Shown piece after piece: positions 54,440-63,635 of a stretch of DNA of 64,000 bases. This stretch comes from Bremerella sp. P1 (GTDB lineage: Bacteria > Planctomycetota > Planctomycetia > Pirellulales > Pirellulaceae), in NCBI RefSeq assembly GCF_028748185.1, contig NZ_CP118164.1, positions 6,101,814 to 6,165,813 of the forward strand, in the 5' to 3' direction. Each line of letters begins with the position of its first letter. The first letter of the stretch is position 1. The notes beneath the pieces were generated by a model. It was not told the DNA's origin and did not search any database. It saw nothing but the letters and a program-made list of their open reading frames with translations. The position numbers and the translations under genes are program-made.

Positions 54440-56851
54440 TTAAACGTTTGCGAGATCCTTTTCGAGTTTCAAAATGTCGAGCGTTGTCTTAAGAACTGCA
54501 TCGGGATTGAGGGATATGCTATCGATCCCCTGTTCGACTAGAAATTGGGCGAATTCAGGATAGTCACTGGGAGCCTGGCCACAGATGCCGATCTTTCGTC
54601 CGGCTTGTTTTGCGGCCTGAATCGCACTAGCGATTGCACGAGTGACTGCCGCATTGCGTTCGTCAAATACGTGAGCGACGATCTCGGATTCGCGGTCGAC
54701 ACCCAGGGTGAGCTGCGTCAGGTCATTTGACCCGATAGAGAATCCATCGAAAATCTCAGCAAATTCTGCTGCGCACCAGACGTTACTGGGCAGTTCGCAC
54801 ATGACGTAGACTTCCAGTCCATTCTCACCACGCGTGAGCCCATACTGCTTCATCACCTCGAACACATTTCGCCCCTCTTTAACGGTGCGACAGAAGGGAA
54901 TCATCAATTTGACGTTCGTGAACCCCATCTCTTCGCGGACCTTACGCATCGCGATGCATTCCAGGCCAAACGCTTCTCGGTAACGTGGGTCGTAATAGCG
55001 AGATGCCCCGCGGAATCCGATCATGGGGTTTTCCTCATGTGGTTCGAAAGGCGCACCTCCGAGCAGATTGGCATATTCGTTTGTTTTGAAATCACTCATC
55101 CGGACGATCACATCGTTCGGGTAAAATGCGGCGGCGATTTGTCCCACACCCGCAGCCAGCGTATCTACGAAGAACTGTGGCTTGTCCTCGTAGCCGGCGG
55201 TGAACTTAGCGATCTGTTGTTTGGCCTCCGGATCTTCGAGCTCATCGAACTGAAGCAAGGCCTGTGGATGGATCTGAATCGAGTTATTGATGATGAACTC
55301 CATGCGAGCCAATCCAACACCGTCGTTAGGGATCTGAGCCAACCGAAACGCTTCGTCGGGATTAGCGACGTTCATCATGATATGGGTCCTGGGACGAGCC
55401 AAATCGCCAAGATCAACGCGTTGCACTTCAAAGTCGAGCTGGCCGTCGTATACGTACCCGGCATCTCCTTCGGCACAACTAACCGTTACCGACTTGCCGT
55501 TGGTAAGGATCTCGGTTGCATCGGCGGCCCCTACGATGGCCGGCAAGCCGAGTTCCCGGCTCACGATCGCTGCGTGGCAGGTTCGACCCCCGCGATTAGT
55601 GACGATAGCCGCTGCCTTTTTCATGATGGGTTCCCAATCGGGATCTGTCTTGTCGGTCACCAAGACTTCACCCTCTTGGAATAGTTCCAGCTGCTGGGCA
55701 TCCTTGATGACGCGGACAGGACCTGCGGCGATTCGCTCGCCGACACTTCGTCCTGTAACCAGTCGCTTTCCCTTTTCTTTCAGGCGGAAGGTCTCTAGGA
55801 TCTTCCCAGTTCGCTGAGATTGGACGGTTTCAGGGCGAGCCTGCACGATGAACAACTCGCCAGTGATTCCATCTTTGGCCCATTCCATATCCATAGGCGT
55901 TGGGCGGCCGCGCTTCTTGCTGTAGTGATCTTCGATGACAGCCGCCCAACGAGCCAATTGCAGAATCTCGTCCTCGTTGAGAGCAAATCGTGCTCGGTCG
56001 TCTGGAGGAACGGGAATATTTCGGGTCATACGACTTCCACCGATGTCGTAGACGAGTTTGAACTCTTTGGTCCCCAGGTGTTTTTTGAGGATTGGTCGAA
56101 AGCCTCGTTTAAGTGTCGGCTTGAAGACATAGTATTCATCCGGACTGATCGACCCCTGAACTACGTTTTCTCCCAAACCGTAGGCGGCGTTGATCAGAAC
56201 GGCATCCTTAAATCCTGTCTCGGTATCAATGGAAAACATGACACCTGAGGTCGCGAGATCAGATCGGACCATTTGTTGTACGCCGATGGAAAGCGCGATC
56301 TTAGTATGATCAAATCCCTTATCAGCCCGATACGAAATGGCCCGGTCGGTAAACAGGGAGGCAAAGCAGCGTCGGCATGAGTCGAGAAGTTGTCCATGCC
56401 CGCGCACGTTTAAATAGGTTTCTTGCTGACCGGCAAAGCTGGCGTCAGGTAAATCCTCGGCGGTAGCACTCGAGCGTACGGCTACATCCGGTGCGTGCGA
56501 TCGACACAGATTGTCATAGGCATCACAAATCTCCTTTTCCAATCTTTCAGGGAAAGAAGCGGACTGAATCGCGTGACGAATGCGACTTCCGCAATCGCGT
56601 AGGTTCTCGATATCGCTCGTGTCGAGATCACGCAGAACCTCTTTAAGCTTCCGATCGAGACCCGCCGCGTGAAGGAAAAGACGATAGGCGTCCGCGGTGA
56701 TTGCGAATCCGTTAGGGACCGCAATACCTTCCGATTGAAGTTCCCCGTACATTTCCCCAAGTGAGGCATTCTTGCCGCCAACGATCGGAATGTCGTCGAT
56801 GCCTATCTCGTTAAACCACAGGGTGAACTCAGTTTTGGTGGAAATGGACAT
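54440..56851 (-). CDS. ppsA: Phosphoenolpyruvate synthase
   Basis: This 803-residue enzyme makes PEP, AMP and phosphate from pyruvate and ATP. The ATP-grasp domain starts IVGGKNASLGEMYGELQSEG and carries AVRSSATAEDLPDASFAGQQ. The phosphohistidine domain has the catalytic His in GGRTCHAAIVSRELG at about residue 430. The C-terminal PEP/pyruvate TIM-barrel includes MIGFRGASRYYDPRY and the catalytic-Cys region KIGICGQAPSDYP. With PFOR next door, it lets pyruvate made or consumed by PFOR enter gluconeogenesis. It is 77 bases upstream of nifJ and 27 bases after the reductase gene. Confidence 0.95.
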   Translation of the reverse strand: MSISTKTEFTLWFNEIGIDDIPIVGGKNASLGEMYGELQSEGIAVPNGFAITADAYRLFLHAAGLDRKLKEVLRDLDTSDIENLRDCGSRIRHAIQSASFPERLEKEICDAYDNLCRSHAPDVAVRSSATAEDLPDASFAGQQETYLNVRGHGQLLDSCRRCFASLFTDRAISYRADKGFDHTKIALSIGVQQMVRSDLATSGVMFSIDTETGFKDAVLINAAYGLGENVVQGSISPDEYYVFKPTLKRGFRPILKKHLGTKEFKLVYDIGGSRMTRNIPVPPDDRARFALNEDEILQLARWAAVIEDHYSKKRGRPTPMDMEWAKDGITGELFIVQARPETVQSQRTGKILETFRLKEKGKRLVTGRSVGERIAAGPVRVIKDAQQLELFQEGEVLVTDKTDPDWEPIMKKAAAIVTNRGGRTCHAAIVSRELGLPAIVGAADATEILTNGKSVTVSCAEGDAGYVYDGQLDFEVQRVDLGDLARPRTHIMMNVANPDEAFRLAQIPNDGVGLARMEFIINNSIQIHPQALLQFDELEDPEAKQQIAKFTAGYEDKPQFFVDTLAAGVGQIAAAFYPNDVIVRMSDFKTNEYANLLGGAPFEPHEENPMIGFRGASRYYDPRYREAFGLECIAMRKVREEMGFTNVKLMIPFCRTVKEGRNVFEVMKQYGLTRGENGLEVYVMCELPSNVWCAAEFAEIFDGFSIGSNDLTQLTLGVDRESEIVAHVFDERNAAVTRAIASAIQAAKQAGRKIGICGQAPSDYPEFAQFLVEQGIDSISLNPDAVLKTTLDILKLEKDLANV

Positions 56852-56878
56852 GATGGGAGCTCGACTTATTCAAGGTGT

Positions 56879-57826
56879 TTACCAGTACTTTTCAATATGA
56901 ATATTGCCCGGCAGCCGTGGCTGATCGAGCCGGAATCCTTGTTGCTCAAGGATCTCTACCATTCCGACAGGTTTGGGATAAATGCGTGGGACCTGCTGAA
57001 GCGACTTGGGTACTCCAATCATGGCAGGGTTGCCACATAGGTAGACATGACTTGTCTCAGGAGTCGGTTGCGACTGCTGGGTAACAATCGATTCCCAATT
57101 TCGAAACACATCTTGGACGTAACTCTTCCCGATGTAGTCGGAACGATGGGGAGAGATATTCTCCGGTTCGCGTGTTGTTAAGGGAACGTAGCGATAGTTG
57201 GGGAACCGCCGCTCCAATTCCTGATGCTGCTGTAAGTAGCCTAGATCTTTTCGTTGGCGTACACAGACCAAACTAGTGATTGGGCCTTGGTGCCCTTGCG
57301 ATAGGAGTTCGGCAATCATCACGTTATGAGGAGCCTCGCCAGTTCCCGTCGCAACGAAAACCAAGTGGTCTTCTGTGCCGTGGGGACGCAATGTGTAGTT
57401 GCCGCGAGGGTGTTTGCCTATCCACAGACGATCTCCAACTTTCAAGTGAAACAATCGTGGCGTCAGCGAAGGTGGATGTGGCCGGGAATGAGATACGAGC
57501 GTAATGTAAAACTCTAAGTAAGGGAGGTCACTTGCTCGAACGAGTTGCCCCGCCTTGTTGAGGACGGGGCAGCTGATCGAATAAGCTCGCTGGATCATAT
57601 GTCCGCGCTCTTCGGGCTCGGCGTTCTCGAGGCTATCGCCGGTTTCCCAGGTTCCCAGTCCCAAACCAATATATTGCCCTGGCAAGAAAGAAAGTGGGGC
57701 TGCGTCTGGCACGATTCGCAAGACTCTCAGGCTCTCGTGAAGGGGAACGATCTCAGTAACGTGGGCGTTATAGAGACTCTCCCGAACCATATCAGTCTTT
57801 TCGTTCGATTTCATAGGCGTTGTCAT
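56879..57826 (-). CDS. Ferredoxin/flavodoxin-NADP+ reductase
   Basis: This 315-residue flavoprotein is supported at its start by AGGA 11 bases upstream. Motifs are the FAD site QRAYSISCP, the NADP(H) site VATGTGEAPHNVMIAELL and the terminal FHIEKYW-like end (IHIEKYW), in which the aromatic C-terminus stacks on FAD. It exchanges electrons between ferredoxin, reduced by PFOR, and NADP+. It is the first gene of the leftward operon and faces the hydrogenase operon, which uses NADP(H). That gives it a bridging role between the two operons. Confidence 0.92.
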   Translation of the reverse strand: MTTPMKSNEKTDMVRESLYNAHVTEIVPLHESLRVLRIVPDAAPLSFLPGQYIGLGLGTWETGDSLENAEPEERGHMIQRAYSISCPVLNKAGQLVRASDLPYLEFYITLVSHSRPHPPSLTPRLFHLKVGDRLWIGKHPRGNYTLRPHGTEDHLVFVATGTGEAPHNVMIAELLSQGHQGPITSLVCVRQRKDLGYLQQHQELERRFPNYRYVPLTTREPENISPHRSDYIGKSYVQDVFRNWESIVTQQSQPTPETSHVYLCGNPAMIGVPKSLQQVPRIYPKPVGMVEILEQQGFRLDQPRLPGNIHIEKYW

Positions 57827-58131
57827 GGCAGCGTCCTACTATCAGCTCGGTTGAGAGAAAGTCTGTTAGAAAGACGAAGCAAAGCGAGGGCCATTTCGGC
57901 GCGATTTCTGCATTGGTTTCTATCGCCCGGAAAAGACCGGCAAAAAGTCACTAAATACAGCTCCTGGAAACTGCAAAAGGTCGACTTTGCACGGTGTCGA
58001 AACCGCACAGGTGTGCTATATCGCTCACCGGTTACTTTCCTCCAATGTCGGAGAGCGTGATTTTCCTTGACGCAAGGAATCGCACTGCTTTAAGGTCGAT
58101 GTAGCTAGCTGAATCGCGATCTAGTGGAATT
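57827..58131. promoter_or_regulatory. Divergent control region between the pyruvate and hydrogenase operons
   Basis: This 305-bp gap separates the ferredoxin-NADP reductase gene (minus) from the hydrogenase operon (plus) and must hold both promoters. It contains three near-perfect inverted repeats: TGCAAA/TTTGCA arms (57972-57991), GCACAGGTGTGC (58005-58016) and TTCCTTGACGCAAGGAA (58063-58079). A TTGACG reading within the last repeat could serve as a -35 element for the plus-strand operon, but no good -10 was found at the right distance. Confidence 0.5.
58063..58079. promoter_or_regulatory. Candidate operator, 17-bp palindrome
   Basis: TTCCTTG-ACG-CAAGGAA is a perfect 7+7 palindrome with a 3-base centre, 53 bases before the start of the hydrogenase maturation protease gene. 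Its symmetry and position suggest a dimeric regulator binding site. No known consensus is asserted. Confidence 0.4.
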
Positions 58132-58605
58132 ATGAGTGCTCGTATGCAAATTCTTTCCGTCGGTAGTTCTCACAGTGATGACCAGGTCGGTTGGCTAGTT
58201 GCCGATTTGTTGCGCGAGAGGGGCTTCGAGCAGATTCATATCGTTCACAACGTTGACGAGTTATTGTGGTACCTAACGCCCGATTCCCCTTCGATCATTG
58301 TGGATGCATGCCAAAGCGGTTCACCGGTGGGAACGCAGTTCCGTTTTGAATGGCCAGATCCCGCTATCGATTTACAAATTGGCAGAACGTCGCATGGAAT
58401 CAATATTCCTTACGCTTTGCGACTCGCGGAAGTGTTAGGGAAACTGCCTAGAGAGGTCATCGTATTTGCGATCGAGATCCGATCCTCGTATTCCACGGAA
58501 CCTATGGCGGTGGAAGTGATCACCGCCGCTCACGGGCTGGCAGATCGCATCGAATTGGAAATAGCTGCGCAGGGAGGAAGCAATCGATGCATGAACGATC
58601 TTTAG
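58132..58605 (+). CDS. [NiFe]-hydrogenase maturation protease
   Basis: This 157-residue peptidase is of the HyaD/HycI/HybD class. It removes the C-terminal tail of the hydrogenase large subunit after nickel insertion. The nickel-sensing residues are represented by Asp in SSHSDDQVGW, Asp in IIVDACQSG and His in GRTSHGINI. The hydrogenase large subunit encoded in the same operon has a matching C-terminal tail after its last cysteine motif. The gene starts the plus-strand operon and overlaps hypA by 19 bases. An internal ATG at 58144 is also possible. Confidence 0.88.
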   Translation: MSARMQILSVGSSHSDDQVGWLVADLLRERGFEQIHIVHNVDELLWYLTPDSPSIIVDACQSGSPVGTQFRFEWPDPAIDLQIGRTSHGINIPYALRLAEVLGKLPREVIVFAIEIRSSYSTEPMAVEVITAAHGLADRIELEIAAQGGSNRCMNDL

Positions 58606-58955
58606 TGAATGCTTTGCTGAGCCAGATAAGCGGAATTGCAAGTTCTTATCCAACGTCGCGTGTGTCGGGCATTCGCATCAGTATTGGCCGGTTTTCAGGT
58701 GTCGAGCCGGACCTTTTTCGAATGGCGCTAGAGGAGATGCTGCCTGAGTCCCCTTATCGAGGTGCTGAGATCGACATGAAGGTAGTCGAAATTGAAGCTC
58801 TGTGCTCCCAATGCGAACATCAATTTCCGGTAACGGCGTTTTGCTTCACTTGCCCACTTTGCGGCTGTCAGCGCACGAGTATTGTCCAGGGCGAAGAACT
58901 TGTGCTGGATAGCCTCGTGCTTCAGGAGGAATCGTCATGTCCAACGTCGAACTAA
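58587..58955 (+). CDS. hypA: Hydrogenase nickel metallochaperone HypA
   Basis: This 122-residue protein begins MHERSLV. His2 and Glu3 are the HypA nickel-binding residues, which confirms the start; GGGAGG-type sequence sits upstream. The zinc site is formed by CSQC (about 72) and CPLCGC (about 90). It delivers Ni2+ to the hydrogenase active site together with HypB, whose gene closes the operon. It overlaps both neighbours by 19 bases. It appears complete, and 122 residues is slightly long for the family. Confidence 0.92.
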   Translation: MHERSLVNALLSQISGIASSYPTSRVSGIRISIGRFSGVEPDLFRMALEEMLPESPYRGAEIDMKVVEIEALCSQCEHQFPVTAFCFTCPLCGCQRTSIVQGEELVLDSLVLQEESSCPTSN

Positions 58956-59425
58956 GAGAAGCGATTCGAGGTGTCGATTGTTTTCAAGGAATTCATGAGG
59001 ATGACTTGGAGCAAGTCGCTAAGATGGGACACGCAATGGATGTTGCGGCAAACGAAACTGTGTTTCGAGAAGGGGATCCGGCAGTCAGTTCCTATGTGGT
59101 TGTCTCGGGAACCCTTTCGCTGGAAGTCTGTGCTCCGGGAGTCGGCTGCCGACGCATCTCGACTATCCGCGACCAGGAGTTCCTAGGGTGGTCGCCGGTA
59201 CTGGATAATTTCCACCTGACCGTTACCGCACGTACAGTGACCGCTACCCAATTGATTGAGTTTCCCAAGGACGAGTTGCTCGCGCTGTGCGATCGCAGCC
59301 CGCATTTTGGCTATGTGTTTATGCGTGGTGTTGCCCAAACTCTCGCGAGACGTCTCAGTGCAGCGCGAATGCAGTTGCTGGACTTGTTCGGGGACGAAGC
59401 CGAAACGAACACAGCCGACGGATAA
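58937..59425 (+). CDS. Cyclic-nucleotide-binding-domain protein without a DNA-binding domain
   Basis: This 162-residue protein has a strong AGGAGG site before its start. It consists of one CAP_ED-type effector domain: FREGDPAVSSYVVVSGTLSL and the jelly-roll fold, then a C-terminal helix TLARRLSAARMQLLDLFG. No helix-turn-helix follows, so it is not a Crp/Fnr transcription factor by itself. Such proteins recur in operons of NAD(P)-linked group 3 hydrogenases, where a role in activity control is suspected but not shown. The ligand is unknown; a clear phosphate-binding-cassette Arg is not evident. Confidence 0.87.
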   Translation: MSNVELREAIRGVDCFQGIHEDDLEQVAKMGHAMDVAANETVFREGDPAVSSYVVVSGTLSLEVCAPGVGCRRISTIRDQEFLGWSPVLDNFHLTVTARTVTATQLIEFPKDELLALCDRSPHFGYVFMRGVAQTLARRLSAARMQLLDLFGDEAETNTADG

Positions 59426-59433
59426 TGTGATTC

Positions 59434-60624
59434 ATGGACCCCATGCAGCAGGACAACTCGTTGCCTACGCAGCCCGGCATGCTCGTGCGAATCGCTAAGG
59501 AGCAACTCGAGGCGATTATCCATGCGTTTCGTGTTCGAGGTTACCGAGCGATTCTCCCAAAAGTCGCAGGTGGAGCGGTAATCTACGAAGACGCTGAGGA
59601 TATCACCCAATTGCCAATCGGTGTGCTAGACGAGCAAGAGGGAGGTACGTATCGCCTAAAGCGCAGTTCTCGGGACGGGTACTTCGACTATGTAGTTGGT
59701 CCTCATTCGGTAAAGCGATATCTGTTTCCCCCGACGGAAACGGTGCTACGTTCAGATCGTGTCGGGGGAACTTGGCGGTTTGAAGCTCCCGAACCAGAAA
59801 GCGAGCCCACCGTGATTGTGGGGGTTCGATCTTGTGACCTACACGCTATCGCGATTCAGGACCAAGTGTTCCTCGAAGGCCCCTACGTCGATCAGGGCTA
59901 CAAAGCTCGCCGTGAAAACCTAGCCTTGGTGGCGGTCAACTGTCGCCGGGCAGCCGCTACCTGCTTTTGTCACTCAATGGGATCCGGTCCGGCCGTGACG
60001 AGGGGCTTCGATCTGGCGTTGACGGAAATGGACGAGTCTTTTGTTGTAGAAATCGGCACAGACCTGGGTAGCGAAATCATGGCTGCGTGTCAGTGGTCAG
60101 GCTTGACGGAGAGTGAAGCGAAAGCTGTTCGGGAAATTCCTGCCCAGTTACGTAAGAAGATGGAAGAAGGCGGGCGAGGCTATGGAGACGAAGAAGATCC
60201 GCACGTTGGCAGTCCCGACCGCAAACTCGATACGGAAGGGATTCGCGATCTACTGGTCAATAATTTAGAGCATCGCGAGTGGGAGAGTGTCGCTCAGCGA
60301 TGTCTTTCTTGCGCGAATTGTACACTCGTTTGCCCGACCTGTTTTTGTTCATCAATTGAAGACGTAACGGATCTGACCGGCGAACATGTTGAGCGAGAGC
60401 GTACGTGGGGATCCTGCTTCACAGCCGAACATTCCTACATGAACTCCGGATCTGTAAGAAACTCAATCCGCTCGAGATATCGACAGTGGTTGGTACACAA
60501 GCTGGCTACATGGATCGATCAATTCGATACCTCTGGCTGCGTCGGGTGTGGTCGCTGTATTACGTGGTGCCCTGTCGGAATTGATCTCACTGAGGAAGTC
60601 GCCGCGATTCGGGGGGATCAGTGA
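59434..60624 (+). CDS. hydB: Hydrogenase beta subunit (iron-sulfur, sulfhydrogenase type)
   Basis: This 396-residue protein has two [4Fe-4S]-type motifs in the C-terminal part, [16 protein letters not shown] (about 290) and [17 protein letters not shown] (about 370). Further upstream cysteines occur in [14 protein letters not shown] and [12 protein letters not shown]. It matches the beta subunit of group 3b hydrogenases (Pyrococcus HydB/HyhB, anaerobic sulfite-reductase A-like). It passes electrons between the hydrogenase small subunit and the flavin subunit. The stop overlaps the start region of the next gene. Confidence 0.92.
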   Translation: MDPMQQDNSLPTQPGMLVRIAKEQLEAIIHAFRVRGYRAILPKVAGGAVIYEDAEDITQLPIGVLDEQEGGTYRLKRSSRDGYFDYVVGPHSVKRYLFPPTETVLRSDRVGGTWRFEAPEPESEPTVIVGVRSCDLHAIAIQDQVFLEGPYVDQGYKARRENLALVAVNCRRAAATCFCHSMGSGPAVTRGFDLALTEMDESFVVEIGTDLGSEIMAACQWSGLTESEAKAVREIPAQLRKKMEEGGRGYGDEEDPHVGSPDRKLDTEGIRDLLVNNLEHREWESVAQRCLSCANCTLVCPTCFCSSIEDVTDLTGEHVERERTWGSCFTAEHSYMNSGSVRNSIRSRYRQWLVHKLATWIDQFDTSGCVGCGRCITWCPVGIDLTEEVAAIRGDQ

Positions 60625-61472
60625 TGAGCACCGAACCTCAGCCGCTACGAGTTGCGAATTGCTGGCAGCCACAATCGATGTGCATTCAGGAGATCGTTGC
60701 CGAAATCCCGAATGTCTGGACACTTCATTTGACATCGAAAGGGAGAGATACGCGTTTGTTCCAGCCAGGACAGTTCAACATGCTATACGTTCCTGGTTTT
60801 GGCGAAGCGGCTATTTCAATCAGCTCAGGCACGGATGAATTTCCTCGCCTCGGGCACACGTTTCGGGTTGTCGGTGATGTGACCGGTGCCCTCTCAACTC
60901 TTAAGGAAGGTGACCAGATCGGCGTTCGTGGCCCTTTTGGAAATCCTTGGCCGTTAGAAGAGTTACAGGGCAAGCATGTCATTATGGTGGCCGGAGGAAT
61001 CGGCTTGGCGCCACTAAGACCATTGATCGTGCATTTGCTTGAGCATCGTTCCGACTACAAATCATTGAAATTGATTTATGGTGCTAAATTGCCGAATGAG
61101 CTGCTCTTTCGGAGAGAGTTCGCCAAGTGGAAGGAAGGAGGTCTAGACCTGGAGGAGACTGTCGACCGAGGAACACTGCAGTGGTCAGGACACATCGGCG
61201 TAGTTACCGAAGTCATGCGGCCATTTAGCGGTGATCTTGAACAAACCAGGCTCTTGGCATGTGGACCGGAAATCATGATGCGGTTCGTCGCACGCGAGGC
61301 GATGTCGATGAGGATTTCTCCTGCTCATATCTTTCTGTCCCTAGAACGCAACATGAAATGCGCGATGGGGATGTGTGGGGTCTGTCAGTTCGGCCCTGAG
61401 TTTGTATGCAAAGACGGGCCAGTGTTCTCCTACGAACGAATCAACTTGTTCTTGCGTTTGGAGGATCTGTGA
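60624..61472 (+). CDS. hydG: Hydrogenase gamma subunit (FAD and NADP(H)-binding)
   Basis: The ATG at 60624 shares one base with the previous stop (TGATG) and gives 282 residues; an in-frame GTG at 60621 is an alternative. The FAD domain (about 20-105) is followed by the pyridine-nucleotide domain with [18 protein letters not shown]. The C-terminal [2Fe-2S] motif is [12 protein letters not shown]. It is the NADP(H)-oxidising/reducing module of the group 3b hydrogenase. Homologues are sulfhydrogenase gamma and dihydroorotate dehydrogenase electron-transfer subunits. Confidence 0.92.
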   Translation: MSTEPQPLRVANCWQPQSMCIQEIVAEIPNVWTLHLTSKGRDTRLFQPGQFNMLYVPGFGEAAISISSGTDEFPRLGHTFRVVGDVTGALSTLKEGDQIGVRGPFGNPWPLEELQGKHVIMVAGGIGLAPLRPLIVHLLEHRSDYKSLKLIYGAKLPNELLFRREFAKWKEGGLDLEETVDRGTLQWSGHIGVVTEVMRPFSGDLEQTRLLACGPEIMMRFVAREAMSMRISPAHIFLSLERNMKCAMGMCGVCQFGPEFVCKDGPVFSYERINLFLRLEDL

Positions 61473-62281
61473 TGACCGACAAGAAGAAGCTGGCGGTATT
61501 CAAGTTTGCCTCCTGTGATGGATGTCAGTTGACACTTCTGGACTGCGAAGACGAATTGCTGGCGGTCGCCGAAGCGATCGAGATTGCCCATTTTCTGGAA
61601 GCAAGATCACGAAGTTTGGAGGGACCTTACGATATCGGACTGGTCGAAGGGTCCATCACGACACCAGAGGATGTTCAGCGAATTCAAGAGGTCCGCAAAG
61701 CATGCAAATTCCTGGTTACTATCGGAGCGTGCGCCACGGCCGGTGGTATCCAGGCTCTCCGAAATTGGGCCGACGTGGATGAGTACGTCCAACACGTCTA
61801 CGCTCACCCAGAGTATATTTCCACACTAAAGACGAGCACGCCCATATCGGATCACGTCGCGGTCGACTTCGAACTGCGAGGCTGTCCAATCAGTAAATAT
61901 CAGTTGGTCGAATTACTGTCGGCTCTCGTTCGGGGTAAGAAACCGCAGACACCCACTCACAGTGTGTGTGTCGAGTGTAAGAAACGGGGGACGGTGTGCG
62001 TTGCCGTGGCGCAAGGGATTGCCTGCCTGGGGCCACTCACGCAGGCAGGCTGCGGAGATACTCATGAAAACCGTGGTGCGATTTGTCCGGCCTGTAATCG
62101 TGAATGCTTTGGCTGTTTCGGTCCACAAGACCAAGTCAACGGAAGTAGTCTCACAGACGCGTATCAGCAGGCGGGGAATGCGCGACTACCCTTGGTTCAA
62201 TTGACACGGAACTTCAATGGCTACGCTCCCGGATTCCGGGAGACAAGTGAGTCCTTGGAAAAGCAGGATGACTCTACATGA
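61472..62281 (+). CDS. hydD: [NiFe]-hydrogenase small (delta) subunit
   Basis: The ATG at 61472 (TGATG with the previous stop) gives 269 residues. The proximal-cluster motif [16 protein letters not shown] lies near residue 15. [16 protein letters not shown] and [16 protein letters not shown] follow. The C-terminal half has a cysteine-rich stretch ([11 protein letters not shown], then [14 protein letters not shown]) for further clusters. There is no Tat leader, so the enzyme is cytoplasmic, consistent with group 3b. A longer frame from 61406 lies inside the gamma gene. Confidence 0.93.
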   Translation: MTDKKKLAVFKFASCDGCQLTLLDCEDELLAVAEAIEIAHFLEARSRSLEGPYDIGLVEGSITTPEDVQRIQEVRKACKFLVTIGACATAGGIQALRNWADVDEYVQHVYAHPEYISTLKTSTPISDHVAVDFELRGCPISKYQLVELLSALVRGKKPQTPTHSVCVECKKRGTVCVAVAQGIACLGPLTQAGCGDTHENRGAICPACNRECFGCFGPQDQVNGSSLTDAYQQAGNARLPLVQLTRNFNGYAPGFRETSESLEKQDDST

Positions 62282-63624
62282 GCACCGAAGAAGAGCCGCA
62301 TCCGAACGACCGCCGAACGATTGAAGTGAAGGCCATCTCACGTGTAGAAGGAGAAGGACGCCTTCACCTGCGTGTTCAAGGCGATGTTGTGGAACATGTG
62401 GAGCTGAATATATACGAGCCTCCAAGATTCTTCGAAAGCTTCTTGCGAGGCCGCCAGGTGCACGAAGTGCCTGATATCACCGCACGTATCTGTGGCATAT
62501 GCCCGGTTGCTTACCAGATGAGTTCCTGCCATGCGCTGGAAAAGGCGTTGGGGATTTCCATCTCGCCGGAGATACGCCTATTGAGGCGGCTTTTGTACTG
62601 TGGGGAATGGATTGAAAGTCACGTTCTTCATATGTTCCTTCTACATGCACCTGACTTCTTGGGATACGAGAGTGGTATCTCGATGGCGGTGGACCACAAA
62701 GAGCAGGTTGAACGTGGATTAGAGCTGAAGAAAATTGGTAATCAGCTGCTTGAGACGCTTGGTGGCCGAGCGATTCACCCTGTCAATGTTACCGTGGGTG
62801 GATTCTACCGTGCGCCGAGTGTGCGAGAATTGAAGCTGCTACTTCCTCGACTGGAATGGGGATTAAAGACCGCTCTGGAAACCGTGGAATGGGTCAGCAA
62901 GTTTGACTTTCCGGACTTTGATTTGGACTACGACCTGGTCTCGTTGCATCATGAGGAAGAGTATCCTTTGAATGAGGGTCAGGTTGCTTCCTCGTCGGGC
63001 CTAAAGATTCCAGTGGAGGAGTATGAGACTTACTTTTATGAGCGGCACATAGAACATAGCACGGCGCTTTATAGCGTGAAGGGACCGGATGATCGCTTCT
63101 ATCTAACAGGTCCGCTGGCGCGACTGAATAATTGCATAGAGATGCTTTCACCTATTTGCCGGAAAGCATTCGACCAAACCGGCTTGATTTTGCCACTGAG
63201 GAATAATTTTCAGAGTATCGTGGCCAGGTCGCTGGAAGTTGCCTATGCCTTCGATGAGGCGATCCGAATTGTGAAGGCTTATCAGGCCGAGGTGAGTCCT
63301 TCGCGTACTCCTTTTCAGCTTCGGCCTGGAGAAGGTTGCCATGCCACAGAAGCCCCACGTGGGTTGCTCTATCATCGTTACCGCATCGGCGAAGACCATC
63401 TGATCGCCGAAGCGAAAATTGTCCCACCAACTTCCCAGAACCAAGGACAGATCGAAACGGACCTACGCGAGTTTCTTCCGCGGATCGTTGACCTGAAAGA
63501 TGCAGAGATTGCCCAGCGATCTGAACATCTAATCCGCAATTATGATCCCTGTATCAGCTGCGCAACCCACTTTTTGCAGCTTAGCATCGACCGCAAGACG
63601 GATTCCCAACCCCATATTGGATAA
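62278..63624 (+). CDS. hydA: [NiFe]-hydrogenase large (alpha) subunit, group 3b
   Basis: This 448-residue catalytic subunit oxidises or evolves H2. The L1 motif RICGICP provides Cys72 and Cys75, and the L2 motif DPCISCATH at 423-431 provides Cys425 and Cys428. Seventeen residues follow the motif-terminal His, the tail expected to be removed by the protease encoded first in the operon. [12 protein letters not shown] marks the N-terminal strand. The gene overlaps the small subunit by four bases. Motif spacing and the beta/gamma partners place it in NADP-linked group 3b. Confidence 0.95.
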   Translation: MSTEEEPHPNDRRTIEVKAISRVEGEGRLHLRVQGDVVEHVELNIYEPPRFFESFLRGRQVHEVPDITARICGICPVAYQMSSCHALEKALGISISPEIRLLRRLLYCGEWIESHVLHMFLLHAPDFLGYESGISMAVDHKEQVERGLELKKIGNQLLETLGGRAIHPVNVTVGGFYRAPSVRELKLLLPRLEWGLKTALETVEWVSKFDFPDFDLDYDLVSLHHEEEYPLNEGQVASSSGLKIPVEEYETYFYERHIEHSTALYSVKGPDDRFYLTGPLARLNNCIEMLSPICRKAFDQTGLILPLRNNFQSIVARSLEVAYAFDEAIRIVKAYQAEVSPSRTPFQLRPGEGCHATEAPRGLLYHRYRIGEDHLIAEAKIVPPTSQNQGQIETDLREFLPRIVDLKDAEIAQRSEHLIRNYDPCISCATHFLQLSIDRKTDSQPHIG

Positions 63625-63635
63625 GGATGAACACC

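Noticed and set aside
55037-55684. 215-codon open frame on the plus strand inside ppsA
   Set aside because: It is antisense to conserved catalytic domains of PEP synthase; a shadow frame.
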